Positions 28,282-36,149 of a DNA stretch of 64,000 nt are shown one piece after another. The notes under the pieces are model-generated. The model was not told the DNA's origin. It saw only the letters and a program-made list of their open reading frames with translations, and searched no databases. Every line of letters starts with the position of its first letter. The stretch's first letter is position 1. The DNA is taken from positions 124,001 through 188,000 of the forward strand of contig NZ_JAYMGZ010000001.1 of assembly GCF_037078405.1 (NCBI RefSeq). The letters run 5' to 3'. The stretch comes from Haloarcula sp. DT43. GTDB taxonomy: Archaea > Halobacteriota > Halobacteria > Halobacteriales > Haloarculaceae. The translations under genes were made by a program, and so were the position numbers.

Positions 28282-28407
28282 CTTTGGACACCAGATAGGA
28301 ACATTGCTACTACTAAAACCCTGCTGATTTACGCAAAGGTTTCGGCGCTTTCGCTTACATTTGGACATTCGTAAAATTCTAAACCCTGGGGTACGTTTCT
28401 GGATGTA

Positions 28408-28866
28408 ATGACGTACGAAAATCTCGACCGTGAGCTAGTGAATGCCCTGCTGGGGGATGGCCGCGCGAGCCTCCGGAGCCTGGGCGAAGACCTCGACGTC
28501 TCGGTGACGACCGTCTCGAACCACCTCTCTGACCTCGAAGACGAGGGCATCATCAACGGCTACACGCCGAAGGTCGACTACGACAAGCTCGGCTACGACG
28601 TGACGGCCATCATCCAGCTCAAGGTCGAGGGGTCGTCGCTCCCGGCAGTCACGAGCGACCTGAAAGAGCACAAACAGATGATTTCGGTGTACGAGGTCAC
28701 CGGCGACTACGACATCATCGCGGTCGGGAAGTTCACCGACACCGACGGCATGAACGCCCAGATAAAGGAACTGCTCACCGACCCCGACATCAGGGAGTCA
28801 AACACCTCCGTCGTGCTCAACGCCGCGAGCGAGCACGAGCAGTTCGACCTCGACCTCAAGGAGTAA
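28408..28866 (+). CDS. lrp: Lrp/AsnC family transcription regulator
   Basis: A 152-aa regulator. An N-terminal winged HTH ([47 protein letters not shown]) is followed by a ligand-binding RAM/ACT-like domain ([11 protein letters not shown] ... [16 protein letters not shown]). Genes of this type lie next to glnA in other haloarchaea, where Lrp has been linked to glutamine synthetase control; here the divergent arrangement suggests it regulates glnA and itself. The ATG at 28408 lies about 25 nt after TTCTAAA, as for a leaderless message. Confidence 0.93.
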   Translation: MTYENLDRELVNALLGDGRASLRSLGEDLDVSVTTVSNHLSDLEDEGIINGYTPKVDYDKLGYDVTAIIQLKVEGSSLPAVTSDLKEHKQMISVYEVTGDYDIIAVGKFTDTDGMNAQIKELLTDPDIRESNTSVVLNAASEHEQFDLDLKE

Positions 28867-28942
28867 CCCGCCCTTCTGCGGCCGTTCCGACCCCCGCGAC
28901 CGACAGGTCCGTCGGACGCCTGAGAGCGTACCGACGCATACT

Positions 28943-28956
28943 TGACTGACCAGTCA
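28943..28956. promoter_or_regulatory. TetR-type operator candidate
   Basis: TGACTgaccAGTCA, a 5-bp inverted repeat with a 4-base centre, ending 14 nt before the ATG of the TetR gene. The position suits autorepression of the tetR-MATE pair. Confidence 0.6.
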
Positions 28957-28970
28957 GTTAGTTACGCGTA

Positions 28971-29567
28971 ATGAACGACGGCGACACGGCCGACGACATC
29001 ATGGACGCGACCTACCGTGCACTGTGTACGCACGGCTACGCGGACCTGACGATGCAGGACATCGCCGACGAATCGGACAAGAGCAAGGCTGCCCTCCACT
29101 ACCACTACGACAGCAAGCACGACCTCCTCTGTGCGTTCCTCGAATACCTCTACGACGGGTTCGTCGACCGGACCGAGGACCCGAACGGCGAGACGTCACA
29201 CGAGCGGCTGCTCGCGCTCGTCGACTCGGTGCTCGACAAACCCGACGACGGGAGCGAGGAGTTCGGGACGGCGATACTCGAAATCCGCGCCCACGCGCCC
29301 CACGAACCGGAGTTCCGGGAGCGGCTCACGGAGTTCGACGACTACCTCGTCGATGAACTCCAGGCGGTCCTCGAGGACGGCATCGCCGACGGGACGTTCG
29401 ACCCCGGCCTCGACGCCGAAGACACCGCCCGGTTCATCGTCACCGTGCTGACCGGGGCCGCGACCGAGCGCGTCACGACCGGCCGCCCGGTCGAGTGTAC
29501 CCGGCGGATGCTCACCGAGTACGTCGAGACGCACCTCCTGGCCGAACAGCGGGGGGTCGAAGCGTGA
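28971..29567 (+). CDS. TetR family regulator
   Basis: A 198-aa TetR/AcrR repressor. The HTH is at residues ~10-55 (ADDIMDATYRALCTHGYADLTMQDIADESDKSKAALHYHYDSKHDLL), followed by the helical ligand-binding domain. It is coupled to the MATE gene downstream by a 4-nt overlap, with a palindromic site in front, which suggests it represses the pair and is released by an exporter substrate. The ligand is unknown. Confidence 0.93.
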   Translation: MNDGDTADDIMDATYRALCTHGYADLTMQDIADESDKSKAALHYHYDSKHDLLCAFLEYLYDGFVDRTEDPNGETSHERLLALVDSVLDKPDDGSEEFGTAILEIRAHAPHEPEFRERLTEFDDYLVDELQAVLEDGIADGTFDPGLDAEDTARFIVTVLTGAATERVTTGRPVECTRRMLTEYVETHLLAEQRGVEA

Positions 29568-31051
29568 GCGTCCGGCGGAAACTGGGCCGTCTGGGCGCGC
29601 GGCTCGGCGACCTGTTCAAGGGCCAAGAGGAACTGGACCTGACGAGCGGCGACATCGGCAAGCCGCTGCTCTTCCTGTCCTTCCCAATCGTCATCACGAA
29701 CCTGCTGCAGGTGGCGTACAACCTCGCCGACACGTTCTGGCTGGGCCAGTACTCGACGACGGCGCTCGCGGCCATCTCATTTGCCTTCCCGATGATTTTC
29801 CTGCTCATCTCGCTTGGGATGGGGCTGTCGGTCGCCGGCAGCGTGCTGGTCGCCCAGTACACCGGGGCCGAGGAGCACCGCGAGGCCGAGTACGCCGCCT
29901 CCCAGACGGTGACGTTCGCCCTGCTCGGCTCCGTGCTGCTGGGCACGACCGGCTACTTCTTCGTCGAGGACTTCCTGTCGCTGCTGGGGGCGTCCGAGCA
30001 GGTCCTGCCCGGCGCGACCGGCTACTTACAGGTCGTCTCGCTCGGGCTGACGGCGATGTTCGGCTTCTTCGTGTTCATCTCGCTGATGCGCGGGGCCGGC
30101 GACACCATCACGCCGATGCTAGTGATGTTCGGGACCGTCGTGTTGAACATCGTCATCGACCCGTTCCTCATCTTCGGCTGGTGGGTGTTCCCCGAGATGG
30201 GCGTCGTCGGCGCGGCCGTCGCGACCATCTTCTCCCGCGGGGTGGCCCTGGTCGTCGGCCTCGGCATCTTACTGTCGGGCCGGCGCGGCGTGCGGATTCA
30301 CCTCGGCGACATGTCGCCCGACGCGGAGTACCTCCGGAAACTGCTCAGGCTGGGCGTCCCGGCCTCTATCGAGGGGACCGGGCGGGCGCTGTCGGTCAAC
30401 GCCATGCTGTTCATCGTCGGGACGTTCTCCGTCACCGTCGTGGCGGCCTTCGGCGTCGGCATCCGCGTGTTCTCGCTCGTGTTCATGCCGGCCATCGCGA
30501 TGGACCGCGGCGTCGAGACGATGACCGGCCAGAACCTCGGTGCCGAGCGGCCCGACCGCGCGGCGGCGGCCAACCACTTCGCCGCGAAGGTGTCGTTCGT
30601 CATCCTCACCGTGCTGGGCGCGGTCACTATCTTCGCCGCACCGACCGTCGTCAGCGTGTTCAGCGACGACCCCGAGGTCGTCCGCATCGGGGCCGAGTTC
30701 CTCCAGTGGGTCGCCCCGACCTTCGGCTTCATCGGCATCGTCCGGGCCTACTCCGGCGGGTTCCGCGGGGCCGGCAAGACCCTCACCGCGGCGGCGCTGG
30801 CGGTCACGATGCTCGGCGTCATTCGCCTGCCGGTCGCCTGGGTCGCCTCCCGCCCGGTCGCGGTCCCGGCGTGGCTCGGCCCCCAAGTCGTCGACCTCTT
30901 CGCGTACTCGCTGGCCGAACAGGGCATCTGGCTCGCCTTCGGCGTCTCGAACGTCCTCGCCGCCGGCATCGCGGCCGCCTGGTTCCTCCGGGGGACGTGG
31001 CGCGACGCCGACGCGCGGGCCGGCGGCGAGCCGGCCGTCGCGGACGACTGA
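29564..31051 (+). CDS. MATE family efflux transporter (TetR-coupled)
   Basis: A 495-aa multidrug/toxin exporter with twelve membrane helices. After an N-terminal charged stretch, LTSGDIGKPLLFLSFPIVITNLLQVAYNLADTFWLGQYS begins the first lobe, and MRGAGDTITPMLVMFGTVVLNIVIDPFLIFG is typical MATE. It belongs to a different subgroup from the MATE gene at 23319. The GTG start at 29564 overlaps the TetR stop. Regulation by the adjacent TetR is inferred from the coupling and the upstream palindrome. Confidence 0.92.
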   Translation: MSVRRKLGRLGARLGDLFKGQEELDLTSGDIGKPLLFLSFPIVITNLLQVAYNLADTFWLGQYSTTALAAISFAFPMIFLLISLGMGLSVAGSVLVAQYTGAEEHREAEYAASQTVTFALLGSVLLGTTGYFFVEDFLSLLGASEQVLPGATGYLQVVSLGLTAMFGFFVFISLMRGAGDTITPMLVMFGTVVLNIVIDPFLIFGWWVFPEMGVVGAAVATIFSRGVALVVGLGILLSGRRGVRIHLGDMSPDAEYLRKLLRLGVPASIEGTGRALSVNAMLFIVGTFSVTVVAAFGVGIRVFSLVFMPAIAMDRGVETMTGQNLGAERPDRAAAANHFAAKVSFVILTVLGAVTIFAAPTVVSVFSDDPEVVRIGAEFLQWVAPTFGFIGIVRAYSGGFRGAGKTLTAAALAVTMLGVIRLPVAWVASRPVAVPAWLGPQVVDLFAYSLAEQGIWLAFGVSNVLAAGIAAAWFLRGTWRDADARAGGEPAVADD

Positions 31052-31075
31052 GAGAAGGGAGAGACCGGGTCGGCG

Positions 31076-31594
31076 TCAGCGCCGCTCGGCCCGCTCGAAG
31101 CGCTCGTCGGTGAGGTACACGTCGCCGTCCCGGACCGCGACCGCGATACTGTCGAGGGCGTCGCCGGCACAGGGACCGTGCGTACAGACGCCGTCCTCGG
31201 GCTCGAACTGCGCGCCGTGTCTGTGACACACTAGCTGGTCACCCCGCACAATCGCGCCCCGGCCCGGGTCGAGGGGGACTTCTGGCCGGTGGGGACAAGA
31301 GTTGCGCCAGGCGGCGACGGCGTCGCCCGAGCGGTGCAGGATGCAGTCGACGCCGCGCCGGCCGTCGCGGGCTTCGAACACGAGCGTGCTGTCGGTCGGC
31401 ACCGCGTCGAGGGCGGCGATGCGGCGCGGGTCGTCGCTGTCGGTCTCCTGGCCGTCGTCGGCCGCCCGGCCGCCGGCCGAGAAACTGAACCGGACGGTCG
31501 CGTCGCCGGCGTCGACCTCGCCGTCGTCGTCGTGTACTCGGACCGACTCCGACTCCTCGCCGGTGTCGACGGTCACGTCCACGGGGTCGCTCAT
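31076..31594 (-). CDS. Rieske [2Fe-2S] domain protein
   Basis: A 172-aa protein. The C-terminal ~110 residues are a Rieske domain with Cys100-x-His102 (SCPHRPEV) and Cys123-x2-His126 (VCHRHGAQF), the canonical pair of two-residue ligands for a 2Fe-2S cluster. The N-terminal ~60 residues are acidic and Asp/Ser/Thr-rich without a clear fold. No oxygenase catalytic domain is fused, so it is a ferredoxin-like electron carrier or a subunit of a larger system not seen here. Start at ATG 31594. Confidence 0.87.
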   Translation of the reverse strand: MSDPVDVTVDTGEESESVRVHDDDGEVDAGDATVRFSFSAGGRAADDGQETDSDDPRRIAALDAVPTDSTLVFEARDGRRGVDCILHRSGDAVAAWRNSCPHRPEVPLDPGRGAIVRGDQLVCHRHGAQFEPEDGVCTHGPCAGDALDSIAVAVRDGDVYLTDERFERAERR

Positions 31595-31690
31595 AGCCAC
31601 TGGTCGTCCGGTGACGTACATAGCGATATCGGAGTCGACCGGGGCTGCCGGTTGCAAAACGGAGTTATGTCAGGGGGGTTGAACGTCTGT

Positions 31691-31924
31691 ATGGACCGAG
31701 ACGACGTCTCCGTCGAAGTGGAGGTCGAGGTAGAGGTAGACACAGCGGAACTGGAAACCGAGGTCGAGGACATGGCGGAGTTCGAGGCGGAACTGGAGGG
31801 CAAGGGCGTCCAAATCGAACTCGAGGCCGAGGTCGAGTTCGCCGAGAGCGAGGCCGAGAGTCAGGAAGAACCGGCCGACGACACACCCGAGGCGAGCGAC
31901 GAGGACGGCGAGGACGAGGCCTAG
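31691..31924 (+). CDS. Highly acidic 77-aa protein with alternating Val-Glu stretch
   Basis: A small acidic protein starting MDRDDVSVEVEVEVEVD, then a Glu-rich helical segment and a tail of Asp, Glu and Ala. The alternating Val-Glu run would make one amphipathic strand. No family is recognised. A GGGGGG tract (31672-31677) about 13 nt upstream may act as a ribosome-binding site for the ATG at 31691; an alternative ATG at 31667 would add MSGGLNVC. Low complexity makes the call less certain, but the acidic codon pattern fits a real haloarchaeal gene. Confidence 0.55.
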   Translation: MDRDDVSVEVEVEVEVDTAELETEVEDMAEFEAELEGKGVQIELEAEVEFAESEAESQEEPADDTPEASDEDGEDEA

Positions 31925-31929
31925 GTCCG

Positions 31930-32886
31930 CTAGTCCCGGTCAGCCGCCCGGACGTACAGCCCGTAGCGGTACAGCGACCCGTCGTCCCACAGGAGCTGTC
32001 CGTTGACTGCGTCGTCGACCGTTCCGAGTCCGAGTCGGTCGAGGAGCGCCTCGAAGGGGGTCGAGAGCGGCGTCGTTTCGACGTGGCGGCCGCGACTGCG
32101 TGCGCGGTCGAGCGTCGACCGCACGTCGGCCCGGAGCGACGCCCCCGAGAGGTCGGCGTCGATTCTGGTAGCGAACACGACCTCGCGGAACTGCTCGCGC
32201 GAGGGCGCGATTTCGAGCGCCAGCGTGGAGTAGGCCGTCTCTGAGAGCCGTCGCGTCTCCGTCTCGATGCGGTAGTTCCACGGGCCGCCGGACTCCATCG
32301 TGACGACCCGCCCGTCGAGAGTCCCGTCCGCGAGGGGGCTCTCGCGCTCGGCGGACCGTCGGAGGACGTACGCGCCGTTCCGAAGGAGGTCGGCGCTCGC
32401 ACCGTCACCGTCGGTCTGGGCGTGGCTGTGGAGGATTTTCGCCACGCGCGCGCTCGGCCGGTCCAGCGAGTCGACGGGGACGGCGTCGTCGGGCACGGTC
32501 GCGTCGTCAGCCAGCGGGGCCGCGCGGACGAGCGTCCGCTCGACGGTGTCGCTACCGGTGACGACGGCGTCGGTCTGGTAGTATCGGCCGTCGTACTCGA
32601 CGTACGCGTCTTCCGGGACCGGGCGGTAGCCGTGCGTCGTATGGCGGCCGTCGGGGAGGACGGTTTCGAGGGCCTCGTGGGCGGGCACACCGAACAGCGG
32701 GTCGTCGCTGGGCTCGTAGAGCGCGTGCCCGACTGGCGACGCCGCGACCGTCTCGACGGTGAGCGTGTACTCGCGGTTCGGGCCGTCAGAACCGACCACG
32801 TCGGACGTGGTACAGCCGGCGAACCCGGCAAGTGCTATCGACCCCGCGGCCTGGAGGAGGCGGCGGCGAGTGCTGTCGGGGACCAT
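31930..32886 (-). CDS. Tat-exported lipoprotein of unknown function
   Basis: A 318-aa secreted protein. The N terminus has a twin-arginine signal (residues 7-9 RRR, then LLQAAGSIALAGFAGC) with a lipobox ending at Cys25, so it should be exported folded by Tat and anchored by a lipid on the outside. The rest is acidic and contains about eight strands with no recognised family; a possible internal repeat is visible between the YRPVPEDAYVEYDGRYYQTDAVV and VVTMESGGPWNYRIETETRRL regions, but weakly. The gene is alone. Confidence 0.75.
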   Translation of the reverse strand: MVPDSTRRRLLQAAGSIALAGFAGCTTSDVVGSDGPNREYTLTVETVAASPVGHALYEPSDDPLFGVPAHEALETVLPDGRHTTHGYRPVPEDAYVEYDGRYYQTDAVVTGSDTVERTLVRAAPLADDATVPDDAVPVDSLDRPSARVAKILHSHAQTDGDGASADLLRNGAYVLRRSAERESPLADGTLDGRVVTMESGGPWNYRIETETRRLSETAYSTLALEIAPSREQFREVVFATRIDADLSGASLRADVRSTLDRARSRGRHVETTPLSTPFEALLDRLGLGTVDDAVNGQLLWDDGSLYRYGLYVRAADRD

Positions 32887-32970
32887 ACGTGAGCCGTACA
32901 GACCGTCCGGGGAAAGTTCTGTGGAGCCGCCGGAGCGCGGCGGTCGTCCACGTCGGGACAGCCGGCGGCC

Positions 32971-34491
32971 TCACTCGAACCAGTCGACGAAACTGCCGTC
33001 GAGCAGCGTCTCCTCCTGGTTGCGGATGTAGGTGGCCTGCATCCCCCAGATGGCCTCCGCCAGCGGGACGTTCTCCTCGACGCGGCGGCGGACGTAGTCG
33101 TGTTTCCAGCGGGCGGGCGTGAGCCGGCGGTCGACGCGCTCGCGCAGCGGCCGGATGTAGCTGTGGGCCTCCTCGGCCGAGAGCCCGCGCTGTTCGAGGC
33201 CCTCGCGGGCATGCTCGAACAGTTCGCCGTATATCTCCTCGGTGCTGGTCGTCGTCGCCCCGTCGGCGGTTATCCACTCGATTTTCGCCCGGAGGCCGTT
33301 CCGGGCGGCGGTGTAGAAGTTCTTCTTCGCCGTCTCCCAGTCCAGCGACCGGATGGGATGTTCGAGCTGTGGCAGGCTCTCCATCAGGCCCGCGAAGACG
33401 GCCGCGAAGCCGATTGCGTCGTCGACGGTCGGCTGTGCGGCCAGCGGGCGGAACTCGATGCGGGCGTTGGCCGCCGACCGCGTCGCCCCCTCGAACACCG
33501 GCCTGACCCACCGCCAGTAGGAACCGTGCTTGTGCCGGAAGTGGACGAAGTCGTCGTCGAAGCGGGTGCCCGACTGCAGGTCGACCGGGACGATGGTGTC
33601 GTCCTCGACGATGTCGTCGATGGCCGCCTCGACTGAGTCGAAGTCCGGCGGGAAGCAGACTTTCGGCGGCGTCGGGTCGCCGGCGGGCGGGTTCAGCACC
33701 GACTCGAAGACGCCGATGCGGTTCTCCATGTGCGCGCCGGCGACGATTTCGGGGTCCGGTGCGTCGTCGTACAGGTCCGGCGGGAAAAACGGCGAGTTGA
33801 CGCCGAGGGCCAGAAGCGGCGCGGCGATGCGGAGCGCGTAGCTGAAATACTCCGGCAGGTCCGGAGCGTGGGGAATCTGGTAGTGGGGCTGAATCGAGGT
33901 GATGAGCGACTCCGGCATCACCGTCTCGGCCTGCAGCGAGGCGTGTGGCGCGTCGATTTCGAACGCCGAGGGGTAGTCCGTGTTCGCCATCGTGTGATAG
34001 CGGACGGAGTCGGACATGTTCGTCCCGATGCGGACACCGCTCTGCTCGACGCAGTCACAGAGGTACTCGCGGGCCGTCTCGCCGGCTGGCGGGACGGTCC
34101 ACATGCCGTCGGAGACGAGGCGGATGCCCTCGTTTCGAACCCGCTGCTGGGCCGGCAGCAGCGAGGCCTTCAGCTCGTTGCGCTGGGCCACCAGCCCGTG
34201 GGAGTTCAACGGCTGCGGGCTCGTCTGCATCTCCGCGTTGTGCAACCCGAGTTCCTTCTCGAACCCGATGAGTTCGAGCAACTGGCGGGGGACCCGCTGG
34301 AGCGCGTCTGTCTGGTCGTCGACGGCGTACAGCTCCAGCTCCATCCCGACAATCGCCTCGGTGTTGTCGAACGTCCCGTCACGAACGGCGGATTTGAGCG
34401 CCTCAGCCTCCTCGCGAGCACGCTCGTTGAACGCCTCGGTGTCCGTCGTGAGCGCCTCGGCCACCCGGTCCGCCAGTTCCGAAGCCGACAT
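32971..34491 (-). CDS. Glutamate-cysteine ligase (GCS2) family protein
   Basis: A 506-aa protein whose core matches the GCS2-type ATP-grasp-like ligases: VGMELELYAVDD (metal/glutamate site), LGLHNAEMQTSPQPLN, SDGMWTVPPAG, SVRYHTMANTDYPSAFEIDAPHASLQ and ARIEFRPLAAQPTVDDAIGF. The family forms an amide between the gamma-carboxyl of Glu and an amine. It is longer than the ~360-aa haloarchaeal GshA that makes gamma-glutamylcysteine, with a C-terminal helical extension of ~140 aa, so it may be a related but different ligase. Start at ATG 34491. Confidence 0.78.
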   Translation of the reverse strand: MSASELADRVAEALTTDTEAFNERAREEAEALKSAVRDGTFDNTEAIVGMELELYAVDDQTDALQRVPRQLLELIGFEKELGLHNAEMQTSPQPLNSHGLVAQRNELKASLLPAQQRVRNEGIRLVSDGMWTVPPAGETAREYLCDCVEQSGVRIGTNMSDSVRYHTMANTDYPSAFEIDAPHASLQAETVMPESLITSIQPHYQIPHAPDLPEYFSYALRIAAPLLALGVNSPFFPPDLYDDAPDPEIVAGAHMENRIGVFESVLNPPAGDPTPPKVCFPPDFDSVEAAIDDIVEDDTIVPVDLQSGTRFDDDFVHFRHKHGSYWRWVRPVFEGATRSAANARIEFRPLAAQPTVDDAIGFAAVFAGLMESLPQLEHPIRSLDWETAKKNFYTAARNGLRAKIEWITADGATTTSTEEIYGELFEHAREGLEQRGLSAEEAHSYIRPLRERVDRRLTPARWKHDYVRRRVEENVPLAEAIWGMQATYIRNQEETLLDGSFVDWFE

Positions 34492-34560
34492 GTCCCCGGC
34501 TTTGCGGCCACGGGTGTTAAGAATGCCCCCGTGGACTCACACAAAAACAACACCACATCC

Positions 34561-34645
34561 GCTCACAGCAGTTCGCCGACGTCGATCACTCCCGACCTCG
34601 CCGAAAGAGCAGTTCACACATGCTCACAGCAGTTCGCCGACGTCG
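34561..34645. repeat. 24-nt direct repeat, two copies 61 nt apart
   Basis: Bases 34561-34584 are identical to 34622-34645 (both contain CAGCAGTTCGCCGACG). The right copy spans the last codons and stop of the HTH gene; the left copy is downstream of it in the transcription direction, outside the gene. Confidence 0.7.
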
Positions 34646-35118
34646 CTCATCGTCTCCCCCAGGGGGTCTCGCTCCTCTGTCGTAAGCGCACCCTCCACCG
34701 CGTCGCGGGCGGCGGGCAGCGGTTCGTGGGTCTGAACGTACACGGCCAGGGCGAACTCCCGCTCGGAGACGCCGGCGAGCGCGATGGCATCGCTGCGGGA
34801 GAGGTCCCCGGCGAGCCAGTCGGCGACCACCTCGCGGCCCGTCGGACCGACCGGCGTCACCTGCTCGCCCAGCAGATGGAGCGTCTTGGCGGCGGTCACG
34901 GGCGCGACGCCGGCGGCACGGCCCGCGTCGCCGACGCTCCTGCCGGCGGCGTAGGCCTCGACGAGCGTCGCCGCTGTCGCCGCCGAACACGGGAGGTCGT
35001 CGGCGACCGGGACCAGTCGCTCAGAGAGCGGCGCGTCGGTCTCGTCGACGGCGGCGACGCCGCGGTCACGCTGGCGAGTCGTGACCTCGACGCCGGCGGC
35101 GATGTCCGACAGAGCCAT
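34624..35118 (-). CDS. HTH-containing protein, divergent from tfb
   Basis: A 164-aa acidic protein. Residues ~45-85 (AATAATLVEAYAAGRSVGDAGRAAGVAPVTAAKTLHLLG) read as a helix-turn-helix of the resolvase/sigma-4 type, and the second half (LAGDLSRSDAIALAGVSEREFALAVYVQT) has a second helical pair that could be another HTH. It is probably a DNA-binding regulator. It is divergent from tfb across a gap with three palindromes, so it may control itself or tfb; this is inference. The TATA-like TTAAAT lies ~27 nt before the ATG. Confidence 0.65.
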   Translation of the reverse strand: MALSDIAAGVEVTTRQRDRGVAAVDETDAPLSERLVPVADDLPCSAATAATLVEAYAAGRSVGDAGRAAGVAPVTAAKTLHLLGEQVTPVGPTGREVVADWLAGDLSRSDAIALAGVSEREFALAVYVQTHEPLPAARDAVEGALTTEERDPLGETMSDVGELL

Positions 35119-35175
35119 TAAAATATCCTTTCCAGTTCCGGAATTTAATGCTGTCGGTGTCTCGATAGGCGACGG

Positions 35176-35189
35176 CGGTCGGCCGACCG
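35176..35189. promoter_or_regulatory. 14-bp palindrome upstream of tfb
   Basis: CGGTCGGCCGACCG, a perfect palindrome in the gap between the HTH gene and tfb. Confidence 0.55.
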
Positions 35190-35190
35190 G

Positions 35191-35215
35191 CTACCTACCG
35201 GTTACCGGTAGGTAG
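35191..35215. promoter_or_regulatory. 25-nt perfect inverted repeat upstream of tfb
   Basis: Arms CTACCTACCGGT and ACCGGTAGGTAG, twelve matching pairs around a single T. It is about 75 nt upstream of the tfb ATG and about 75 nt upstream of the divergent HTH gene. The symmetry and spacing suggest a dimeric regulator site. Confidence 0.7.
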
Positions 35216-35222
35216 TTTCGCC

Positions 35223-35234
35223 CGGAACGTTCCG
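35223..35234. promoter_or_regulatory. 12-bp palindrome upstream of tfb
   Basis: CGGAACGTTCCG, the third palindrome in a 59-nt stretch, closest to the tfb promoter. Confidence 0.55.
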
Positions 35235-35288
35235 AAACCCCGCCGCTGCATCGGTTTTTTAACCCCCGGTCCGGCCGTAGTCGTACCC

Positions 35289-36149
35289 ATGAGCACGACA
35301 GTGACGCACTGTCCGGAATGTGATGGGTCGGTCAAACAGCAGGGCGTCGAGTCGGTCTGCAGTCACTGCGGCCTGGTCGTCGGCGAGGACGCCATCGACC
35401 CCGGGCCGGAGTGGCGCTCCTTCGACGATGACGACACCGACCGGGCACGCACGGGTGCACCGTTGACGCGGTCCCGTCACGACCGCGGCCTCTCGACGGA
35501 AATCGGCCGGTCGACGCGGCTGAAAGGACGCAAGCGCCGCCAGTTCGCCCGCCTCCGGCGCGAGCACAACCGCGCGCAGATAAGCTCGAAACGCGAGCGG
35601 AACAAGGTGTACGCCTTCACGGAAATCCGGCGTATCGTCGGTTCGATGGCGCTCTCGGACGCGATACGCGACCGGGCCTGCGTACTGTTCGAGTCCGCAC
35701 AGAACGAGGACCTGCTCCAGGGGCGGACGCTGGAAGGGTTCGCGGCCGCGGCCGTCTACGCCACCTGTCGGACCGAGGGCGTCGCCCGGACCGTCGACGA
35801 ACTCTGTACCGTTGCCAAGGCGACCCGGGCGGAGCTTCGGGCGGCCTACGACGCCCTGAACCGGGAGCTCGGACTGCCGACGGGGCCCATCGACCCGCGG
35901 GAGTACGTGCCGCGGTTCGCGACGGCGCTGGACCTGCCGACGGCGGTCCGACAGCGCGCGGAGGCGCTCGTCGACGAGGCGCGGGAGCGTGGGCTGGTCA
36001 GCGGGCGGAACCCGGCCGGCGTGGCGGCAGCGTGTCTCTACACCGCGGCTCGGGAGCAGGACGTGGCGCTCACACAGGCCGAGGCGGCGGCGACGGCGGA
36101 CGTGACGCCGGTCACGCTGCGGGGCACCTACACCGAACTACAGGAGTAG
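35289..36149 (+). CDS. tfb: Transcription initiation factor TFB
   Basis: A 286-aa archaeal TFIIB that bridges TATA-bound TBP and RNA polymerase. The zinc ribbon uses Cys8, Cys11, Cys24 and Cys27 (HCPECDGSV ... VCSHCGLVV), followed by the B-reader region around PEWRSFDDDD and GLSTEIGR, then two cyclin folds (LEGFAAAAVYATCRTEG and PAGVAAACLYTAAREQ). Haloarchaea carry several TFBs of differing specificity. At 286 aa it is a little shorter than the ~320-aa general paralogues. Its last 22 bases overlap the 3' end of the convergent minD-like gene. Confidence 0.94.
   Translation: MSTTVTHCPECDGSVKQQGVESVCSHCGLVVGEDAIDPGPEWRSFDDDDTDRARTGAPLTRSRHDRGLSTEIGRSTRLKGRKRRQFARLRREHNRAQISSKRERNKVYAFTEIRRIVGSMALSDAIRDRACVLFESAQNEDLLQGRTLEGFAAAAVYATCRTEGVARTVDELCTVAKATRAELRAAYDALNRELGLPTGPIDPREYVPRFATALDLPTAVRQRAEALVDEARERGLVSGRNPAGVAAACLYTAAREQDVALTQAEAAATADVTPVTLRGTYTELQE

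Noticed and set aside
31076-31594. Rieske oxygenase alpha subunit
   Set aside because: No catalytic iron domain follows the Rieske part, and the protein is too short.
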